Positions 5,657-10,864 of a stretch of 10,864 nucleotides of DNA are shown here, one piece after another. Below the pieces are notes generated by a model, which saw only the letters and a list, made by a program, of their open reading frames with translations, did no database searches and was not told the origin of the DNA. Location of the stretch: positions 1-10,864 of the forward strand of contig JAJZLX010000551.1 of NCBI GenBank assembly GCA_021850555.1. The letters run 5' to 3'. Source of the stretch: Pseudomonadota bacterium (GTDB lineage Bacteria > Pseudomonadota > Gammaproteobacteria > Steroidobacterales > Steroidobacteraceae). The position numbers were made by a program, and so were the translations under genes. The number at the start of each line of letters is the position of its first letter. The first letter of the stretch is position 1.

Positions 5657-7969
5657 TCACCGCCGGGGAATGCGCGGCAGACCGGTGTGCTGGGTGCGAA
5701 AGGGGCGAGCCTTGCCCGGGCGGCGTGCGCCCGGCCGGGAAGGCTGGGCGCTCTGAGCCCCCCCGCCGCGAGGTCGGGACAGACCCCTGAGAGGCGTCTG
5801 CGCGGGACGGACGCTGCCCTGGGAATCCGATCGGGAAGTGTCCTCTGCCACCGGGGACGGCCCACCGGCGGCGCCCTTGCGCACACCGCCAACCCCGCCG
5901 GTGCCGGCCGGCTGGTAAGCCGGCACCAGATGCCGCTTGCCGCTGCCGATCAGATCAGCGCGACCCATGCGCCGCAGCGCTTCGCGCAATACCGGCCAGT
6001 TCTCCGGATCGTGATAGCGCAGGAAAGCCTTGTGGAGCCGGCGCACCCTCAGGCCCTTCGGAACGTGCACGTCGCCGCCTGCGCGCCGGATTCGCTGGAG
6101 AGGATTCTTGCCGGAGTGGTACATGGCGGTGGCGCTCGCCATGGGAGAGGGCAGAAACGCCTGCACCTGGTCGGCGCGAAAGCCATTGCGCTTCAGCCAC
6201 AGCGCGAGCTCGAGCATGTCCTCATCGCTCGTTCCGGGGTGCGCGGCGATGAAGTACGGAATGAGGTACTGCTCCTTGCCGGCCTCGCGCGAGTAGCGGT
6301 CGAAAAGCTCCTTGAACCGGTCGTAGGCCCCGATCCCCGGCTTCATCATCATCGAGAGCGGTCCTTCGGAGATCGCCTCCGGGGCGATCTTCAGATAACC
6401 GCCGGTATGGTGCTGCGCGAGCTCCCTCACATACTCCGGCGATTCGACCGCGAGGTCATAACGCACGCCCGAGGCGATCAGCACCTTGCGGATCCCGGGG
6501 AGCTCGCGCACCTTTCGATACAAGCGCACGAGGGACGCGTGATCGGTATTGAGGTTGGGGCAGATGCCCGGATAGACGCACGAGGGCCGCCGGCAGGCGC
6601 TCTCGATCTCTCGACTGCGGCAGGCGAGGCGGTACATGTTGGCCGTGGGGCCGCCCAGATCGGAGATCACCCCGGTGAAGCCCGGCACCTCGTCGCGGAT
6701 GGCCTCGACCTCGCGGATGACGGACTGCTCGGAGCGGCTCTGGATGATGCGCCCCTCGTGCTCCGTGATGGAGCAGAACGAGCAGCCGCCGAAGCAGCCG
6801 CGCTGGATCGCCACCGAGAAGCGGATCATCTTGTAAGCCGGAATGTCGGCTCCGCCGTAAGCCGGGTGCGGGCGGCGGCTGTAGGGCCGCTCGTACACCC
6901 AGTCCATCTCCGCCGTGGTGAGCGGGATGGGCGGCGGGTTGAGCCAGACCTCGGCATCGCCGTGCCGCTGCACGAGCGCGCGGGCGTTGCCCGGATTGGC
7001 CTCCAGATGCAGGATGCGGGAGGCATGCGCATACAACACCGGGTCGGCCGCCACCTGCTCGTAGGAGGGCATGCGGATGACGCTGCGCGCCCGGTCGGCG
7101 TTGCTCACCCGCCGCGCGAAGCGAACCACCGTCTCCGCGCCGTCCGCTGCGTCAACGCGCGCATCCGGCGCCGGCGCAAGCTCCCGCTCCATGGCGTAGG
7201 GATCGGGACGGGGCGCGAGCGGCCCCGGGTCATCGATCGTCGTGGAGTCGATCTCGATCCAGTGCGCCGGCACCGATTTGCGCGTGAAGGCCGTGCCGCG
7301 CACATCCGTGATGTCGCCGATGGATTCTCCGGCGGCGAGGCGGTGCGCGATCTCACAGACTTGGCGCTCGCCGCTGCCGTACACCAGCAGATCCGCCTTG
7401 GCGTCGAGCAGGACGGAGCGGCGCACTTTCTCGGACCAGTAATCGAAATGCGCGATGCGCCGCAGCGACGCCTCGATACCGCCGATGATGACGGGCACGT
7501 CCTTGAAGGCTTCCCGTGCGCGCTGCGCGTAGACGATCACCGAGCGGTCCGGCCGCCTGCCGGCGGCCCCCTCCGGCGTGTAGGCATCATCGCTGCGCCG
7601 GCGCCGGTCGGCCGTGTAGCGGTTGACCATGGAGTCCATGTTGCCGGCGGTGATGCCGAAGAACAGGTTCGGCCGACCCAAGGCGGCGAACGCCTCGGCG
7701 CTGTGCCAGTCCGGCTGCGCGATGATGCCCACCCTGAAGCCCTGCCCCTCGAGCACCCGCCCGATGATGGCCATGCCGAAGCTGGGCAGGTCGACGTAGG
7801 CATCGCCGGTGATGAGGATGACGTCGCAGCTATCCCAGCCGAGCTCGTCCATCTCGGCACGCGACATGGGCAGAAACGGCGCGGCGCCGAAGCGCTCCGC
7901 CCAGTATTTGCGGTAGCTGGTGATATCGCGCGCGGGCTGCACGGGGGCGACTCTGTAGGGCTCAGGCAC
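5657..7969 (-). CDS. ygiQ: YgiQ family radical SAM protein
   Basis: 770-residue protein of the YgiQ family (UPF0313), close to the size of the E. coli protein. The N-terminal family domain begins [13 protein letters not shown] (16-28) and includes [20 protein letters not shown] (44-63), which resembles a cobalamin-binding-type Rossmann region, and [11 protein letters not shown] (161-171). The radical SAM motif CX3CX2C is Cys392, Cys396 and Cys399 in [17 protein letters not shown] (391-407), which would hold a [4Fe-4S] cluster. Family-typical downstream segments are [10 protein letters not shown] (439-448), YLKIAPEA (525-532), [12 protein letters not shown] (569-580) and [10 protein letters not shown] (602-611). 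After about residue 684 the protein runs into an 85-residue Gly/Arg/Pro-rich, disordered basic tail. Start is a GTG at 7969; no other start fits and there is no clear ribosome site. It begins 46 bases after the NamZ gene. The reaction of YgiQ is not established. Confidence 0.95.
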   Translation of the reverse strand: MPEPYRVAPVQPARDITSYRKYWAERFGAAPFLPMSRAEMDELGWDSCDVILITGDAYVDLPSFGMAIIGRVLEGQGFRVGIIAQPDWHSAEAFAALGRPNLFFGITAGNMDSMVNRYTADRRRRSDDAYTPEGAAGRRPDRSVIVYAQRAREAFKDVPVIIGGIEASLRRIAHFDYWSEKVRRSVLLDAKADLLVYGSGERQVCEIAHRLAAGESIGDITDVRGTAFTRKSVPAHWIEIDSTTIDDPGPLAPRPDPYAMERELAPAPDARVDAADGAETVVRFARRVSNADRARSVIRMPSYEQVAADPVLYAHASRILHLEANPGNARALVQRHGDAEVWLNPPPIPLTTAEMDWVYERPYSRRPHPAYGGADIPAYKMIRFSVAIQRGCFGGCSFCSITEHEGRIIQSRSEQSVIREVEAIRDEVPGFTGVISDLGGPTANMYRLACRSREIESACRRPSCVYPGICPNLNTDHASLVRLYRKVRELPGIRKVLIASGVRYDLAVESPEYVRELAQHHTGGYLKIAPEAISEGPLSMMMKPGIGAYDRFKELFDRYSREAGKEQYLIPYFIAAHPGTSDEDMLELALWLKRNGFRADQVQAFLPSPMASATAMYHSGKNPLQRIRRAGGDVHVPKGLRVRRLHKAFLRYHDPENWPVLREALRRMGRADLIGSGKRHLVPAYQPAGTGGVGGVRKGAAGGPSPVAEDTSRSDSQGSVRPAQTPLRGLSRPRGGGAQSAQPSRPGARRPGKARPFRTQHTGLPRIPRR

Positions 7970-8015
7970 TGGCGCGGGGGGGCGTGCGGCCCCGGCGCCG
8001 GCCGATTGCGGAATA

Positions 8016-9221
8016 TCAGTATATCAGAAAGGGCTGGCGCTCGGCCTGCCAGGACGCCTCGTCGGCGGCGGCGAGCGTTTCCAGATCGGCGGCGGTGGCC
8101 GCCGGATCGTCCACCCAGCGGCGCAGCAGCTCCCCGCCGGTGATGACATCGATCGCCAGCCGCTCGCGCTCGTACTCGTACGGGAAGTCCCGCCACAGGG
8201 GATACCCGGGCCGCAGCCGCCGCAGCGCCTTGAACACGAGCGCCATCAGCCTCCAGGGCCGGAACGCCTCGTGTTGGTAGTAAAGGGGATCCTCGACGTG
8301 AATCTGCACCCCGGCGCACAGCCGCCCCGCGTGCTTGTGGAAGGTCGGCTCGAACCAACAGGGCCGCAAGCGGCCACCGCGCAGCCAGCGCGGGGAAAGC
8401 CGGTGCATCGTCTCGAGCAGCGCCTGCGCATCGAGATCGGGCGCGCCGAAGCACTCCAGAGGCCGGGTCGTGCCGCGGCCTTCCGAGAGCGTCGTCCCCT
8501 CCAGCATCACGGTGCCGGGATAGCAGCGCGCCATCCACAGATTGGGCGCATTGGGGCTCGGATTGATCCAGGTGCGCGAGCCGGACGGCCAGCCGTGTCC
8601 GGGAGGAGCGTAAGGGTTCCAGTCCTCCATGTGGATGACCTCACAGTCGACGTCCAGGCTCAGCGTCTTCACGAGCCAGCGCGCGAGCTCCCCCAGCGTC
8701 AGCCCATGGCGCATCGGCAGGGGGCCTGCGCCGACGAAGCTCTCGCAGCCGGCGAGCAGCCTCAGTCCCTCCACGGGCCGCCCGATGGGGTTCGGCCGAT
8801 CGAGCACCCACACGCTCTTGCGGTGGCGGGCGGCCTCCTCCAGCACGTAGCGCAAGGTCGTGACGAACGTGTAGACGCGACAGCCCACATCCTGCAGGTC
8901 GATCAGCAGCACATCGAAGCTGTCCATCATGGCGGCGGTCGGCCGCCGCACCTCGCCATAGAGGCTGAACACCGGGATGCCGTGCACCGGATCGGTGAAA
9001 TCGGCGGACTCCACCATGTTGTCCTGCTTGTCGCCGCGCAGCCCGTGCTGCGGCCCGAAGGCGGCGCTCAGTCGGATGTCCGCAAGTCCCGCCAGGGCAT
9101 CGAGGGTATGGGTGAGATCCCGGGTGACCGAGGCCGGATGGGCGAGCAACGCCACGCGCCGGCCGGCAAGCGGCTTGCGCAGCGAGCGCTGGCTGAGCAG
9201 GCGATCGATGCCGAATTTCAT
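8016..9221 (-). CDS. namZ: NamZ-type exo-beta-N-acetylmuramidase (DUF1343, GH171)
   Basis: 401-residue DUF1343/GH171 protein. Characterised members (NamZ of Bacillus subtilis and Tannerella forsythia) release N-acetylmuramic acid from the non-reducing end of peptidoglycan fragments. Family blocks seen in order: GIDRLL (4-9), LAHPASVT (26-33), [13 protein letters not shown] (55-67), PVFSLYG (83-89), [15 protein letters not shown] (105-119), [14 protein letters not shown] (139-152), [12 protein letters not shown] (169-180), [19 protein letters not shown] (236-254) and a C-terminal [15 protein letters not shown] (348-362). Full length, no truncation. There is no signal peptide or lipobox at the N-terminus, so as read it is cytoplasmic, suggesting action on imported disaccharide rather than on the wall; this is inference. 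ATG at 9221 begins exactly at the family's [13 protein letters not shown] opening. It lies 33 bases downstream of the DOMON-like gene and 46 bases upstream of ygiQ, probably in one operon. Confidence 0.93.
   Translation of the reverse strand: MKFGIDRLLSQRSLRKPLAGRRVALLAHPASVTRDLTHTLDALAGLADIRLSAAFGPQHGLRGDKQDNMVESADFTDPVHGIPVFSLYGEVRRPTAAMMDSFDVLLIDLQDVGCRVYTFVTTLRYVLEEAARHRKSVWVLDRPNPIGRPVEGLRLLAGCESFVGAGPLPMRHGLTLGELARWLVKTLSLDVDCEVIHMEDWNPYAPPGHGWPSGSRTWINPSPNAPNLWMARCYPGTVMLEGTTLSEGRGTTRPLECFGAPDLDAQALLETMHRLSPRWLRGGRLRPCWFEPTFHKHAGRLCAGVQIHVEDPLYYQHEAFRPWRLMALVFKALRRLRPGYPLWRDFPYEYERERLAIDVITGGELLRRWVDDPAATAADLETLAAADEASWQAERQPFLIY
8018..8023 (-). promoter_or_regulatory. Possible internal -10 element for ygiQ
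   Basis: TATACT on the minus strand overlaps the last codons and stop of the NamZ gene and is a good -10 match in otherwise GC-rich DNA. It would give a leader of about 42 bases before the ygiQ GTG. No -35 is recognisable 16-18 bases upstream, so it may be chance. Confidence 0.25.
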
Positions 9222-9254
9222 TCAGTCAGGACCGGTTGTGGGCGTGGGGCGGAT

Positions 9255-9839
9255 TCAAGTCCCATCCAGCGTGATCGCAAACGCGTCCGGATGATGGAAG
9301 TCCGGCCGCCCGGGCGCATGCCGGAGCGCCCAGTATGACAGGGCGCCCGTCTCCTCCTCCACTACGGCGCTCAGGGCCAGGCGCAACCCGTGCTGCGCAT
9401 CCGCAAAGGGCTTGGGCAGATGGACGATTGCCTCGAGGACCAGTGCATCATCGGTGCGCGCCGCCGGGTCCGCCAGTCCCCGATCGCGCTCCCGATACCC
9501 GACGGTGATGTGCGGCGGCACGGGCGGCTCGGCGGGTGTCATGCCCTGCCGATAGCCGTCGAAGTGATAGACCTGCCACGCGCCCGAGGGCGAGAAGTTC
9601 CATTCCAGATAACCGGGCAAAGCGGGGTGCCGTACGAACGCCTCGAAGCACGTGTGTCGCCACAATCCGTCTGCGCGCCCCCCGGGACCCGCTTGTGGAA
9701 TGAGAATCCGGCGCAAATCGCCGATCAGGGTGAATTGAGCGCGCAGCACTCCGGGCCGCAGGGCACGCGCCTCGGCCTCGAGCGAGTGAACCGGCCGGCA
9801 GAGCGAATCGGCATGGGGAAGCAAGCGAGAACAGGTCAT
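9255..9839 (-). CDS. DOMON-like domain-containing protein (DOMON_murB_like type)
   Basis: 194-residue soluble protein matching the bacterial DOMON-like family, whose domain is named DOMON_murB_like because it also occurs joined to MurB-type proteins. Key blocks: DGLWRHTCFEAFV (57-69), YLEWNFSPSGAWQVYHFDGYR (77-97), GM (99-100), then YWALRHAPGRPDFHHPDAF (169-187) near the end; these are the family's signature segments. DOMON folds are beta sandwiches that bind sugars or haem in other proteins; ligand here unknown. No signal peptide. The ATG at 9839 is chosen because the upstream in-frame extension (to 10097) is Arg-rich filler that overlaps the neighbouring gene antiparallel to nothing family-like, and because a -10-like CATAAT sits 6 bases before the ATG. 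It precedes namZ by 33 bases on the same strand, which suggests a shared role in cell-wall sugar handling. Confidence 0.85.
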   Translation of the reverse strand: MTCSRLLPHADSLCRPVHSLEAEARALRPGVLRAQFTLIGDLRRILIPQAGPGGRADGLWRHTCFEAFVRHPALPGYLEWNFSPSGAWQVYHFDGYRQGMTPAEPPVPPHITVGYRERDRGLADPAARTDDALVLEAIVHLPKPFADAQHGLRLALSAVVEEETGALSYWALRHAPGRPDFHHPDAFAITLDGT

Positions 9840-9845
9840 GGCGCC

Positions 9846-9851
9846 ATTATG
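9846..9851 (-). promoter_or_regulatory. Candidate -10 element of the DOMON-namZ unit
   Basis: CATAAT (5 of 6 matches to TATAAT) on the minus strand ends 6 bases before the ATG at 9839. No Shine-Dalgarno sequence fits between them and no good -35 is seen. If used, the mRNA is leaderless. Confidence 0.4.
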
Positions 9852-9969
9852 CCGTGCAAGACTGCCGTCCGAGGCATCCACAGCCAGCGCTGCCCGCGCG
9901 CACATCGCGCCGGCAATCGGCGAGTACGCACATCGGTCGCGCCGGCCCGGGCCGTCACTCTCGCATCGC

Positions 9970-10716
9970 TCAGAATTGCGGCGACGGAGCGGTCGTGCGG
10001 GCCGCGGCATTGGCCTTGCGCGCGCGCGCCGCGTAGCTGAACGTCCACAGGATCGCCAGCAGGGTCGCCGTGCCGAGCACGACGGGGGAGACGGCAAGGA
10101 CCATGGCCGGCGAGACGGTGTAGATCAACACGACCCGCAGCAGAAACTCACCGAAGAACACCAGTCCCCACACCAGCGTGATCATGCGTTGCACGCGGCG
10201 AAAGCCCGGATATTGCCAAAGCTCATCGAAGCGCGCGCGCCTCACCGGATCGGAGCCTGCGGCGAAGAACCGTCCGAAGAAGAACATCACCGGGCGGCGC
10301 GAGCGCAACAGAAGGGAGATGAGGCAGGCGAGCCCCAATGCCCCGGTGAACAGCGATTCGCGCACGAGCAGCAGCTTCGGGCCCCCGCCGAGCAACAGAG
10401 CCGCCAGCCCGGACAACAGGCCGAAAAGGATGAGCAGGCTCACCGGGTCGAGCACACGCCTGCGCAGCAGCCCGGAAAGGCTCTTCAGCGTCGGGAAGAT
10501 GCTGGCCGCGAGCAATGCGAGGACCTCCGAGCGTGAAAAATAGGTCATCGAGAGCCAGTAGCAGCCGAGCGGAACACCCGCATCGATCGCCATCTCGAGG
10601 ATCATCGGCAGGACTTTCGGACGCTGCCGCGTGCCGATCGGCTCATCGGCTGGCGCGTCCGAGGCCGCGGGCGCCGCATCGGAAGCGATCGGCACGGGCT
10701 GCTCATGTTGGGTCAT
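9970..10716 (-). CDS. VC0807 family multi-pass membrane protein
   Basis: 248-residue inner-membrane protein. After a 33-residue polar N-terminus rich in Ala, Asp and Pro, about six hydrophobic segments follow, near 36-55, 62-82, 91-112, 118-138, 176-199 and 203-228. Family-type features are PMILEMAIDAGVPL (37-50), a helix start FPTLKSL (74-80) and a cytoplasmic loop with MFFFGRFFAAGSDPVRRARF (144-163) and FDELW (163-167). The C-terminal tail is short and basic. This fits the VC0807 family, whose members are described only as conserved membrane proteins; no function is known. ATG at 10716 is preferred over an in-frame GTG at 10803 because a GGGAG ribosome site lies 7 bases upstream and the extra 29 residues look non-coding. 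The next gene, DOMON-like, starts 130 bases downstream with its own putative promoter. Confidence 0.75.
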   Translation of the reverse strand: MTQHEQPVPIASDAAPAASDAPADEPIGTRQRPKVLPMILEMAIDAGVPLGCYWLSMTYFSRSEVLALLAASIFPTLKSLSGLLRRRVLDPVSLLILFGLLSGLAALLLGGGPKLLLVRESLFTGALGLACLISLLLRSRRPVMFFFGRFFAAGSDPVRRARFDELWQYPGFRRVQRMITLVWGLVFFGEFLLRVVLIYTVSPAMVLAVSPVVLGTATLLAILWTFSYAARARKANAAARTTAPSPQF

Positions 10717-10723
10717 GGCGTGA

Positions 10724-10728
10724 CTCCC
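10724..10728 (-). promoter_or_regulatory. Ribosome binding site deciding the VC0807-family start
   Basis: GGGAG on the minus strand, 7 bases before the ATG at 10716. It is the clearest Shine-Dalgarno sequence in the window and supports this start over the GTG at 10803. Confidence 0.6.
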
Positions 10729-10864
10729 GAGGGCGAGCGGGTGCGATGCGATGGCGCGCCAGGGTGCCGTGCGCACCGTTGCGGTCGCATCATCAAACGG
10801 CACGATGTCTTGATCGAGAGCCCGGCAGGCCGGGGGCGCGCGCCAGGTGAAGCCCCTCCACTCG
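10729..10864. other. Right-edge stretch without a recognisable gene
   Basis: No reading frame here has a recognisable product. It holds a near-palindrome CCCGGC-AG-GCCGGG (10821-10834) with no adjacent T-run. It probably contains the promoter of the VC0807-family gene or the end of a gene outside the window, but no convincing promoter hexamers are visible. Confidence 0.4.

Noticed and set aside
7976..7982. Run of seven G just upstream of the ygiQ GTG (possible slippage switch)
   Set aside because: It lies outside the coding frame, and short G runs are common in such DNA; nothing else suggests phase variation.
5618..8143. An 841-codon open frame on the plus strand opposite ygiQ
   Set aside because: It mirrors the coding frame of ygiQ and the end of namZ, is Arg/His/Ala-rich with no recognisable domain, and is explained by high third-position GC suppressing stop codons on the opposite strand.
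8271..9338. A 355-codon plus-strand open frame opposite namZ
   Set aside because: Shadow of a gene with clear GH171 motifs on the other strand; its composition is typical of antisense frames in GC-rich DNA.

Overview
The window is GC-rich, densely packed chromosomal DNA with no sign of mobile elements, CRISPR arrays, rRNA or tRNA. The gene set (YgiQ radical SAM protein, DUF938 methyltransferase, a YqgE/AlgH-type protein, NamZ/DUF1343, DOMON-like protein, VC0807-family membrane protein, PadR-PspC pair) suggests a free-living, high-GC gammaproteobacterium, perhaps near the Xanthomonadales/Nevskiales/Steroidobacterales. That placement is inferred from protein families and base composition, not from a marker gene.

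Layout, left to right. A minus-strand ABC-transporter ATPase (11-835) lies downstream of a minus-strand flavodoxin-fold reductase (924-1415). A 220-base divergent spacer leads to a plus-strand alpha/beta hydrolase (1636-2562). Convergent to it is a tight minus-strand operon of a PadR regulator (3840-4163) and a PspC-domain membrane protein (2607-3836). A PadR-like operator/promoter sits in the spacer shared with the divergent plus-strand DUF938 methyltransferase (4265-4891). The rest is all minus strand: VC0807-family membrane protein (9970-10716), DOMON-like protein (9255-9839), NamZ/DUF1343 (8016-9221), YgiQ (5657-7969) and an exported YqgE/AlgH-type protein (4904-5560).

How the genes may work together. 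PadR and PspC look like an autoregulated envelope-sensing unit. DOMON-like and NamZ are 33 bases apart, which fits peptidoglycan amino-sugar turnover; YgiQ starts 46 bases after NamZ and may be co-transcribed. The other genes are ordinary single-gene or loosely linked units.

The most distinctive non-coding signal is a -10-like hexamer ending only 6-9 bases before the start codon of four unit-leading genes (ABC ATPase, hydrolase, methyltransferase, DOMON-like), with no good Shine-Dalgarno sequence. This is the arrangement expected of leaderless mRNAs. I did not find a clearly undescribed multi-gene system; the findings are modest and graded accordingly.
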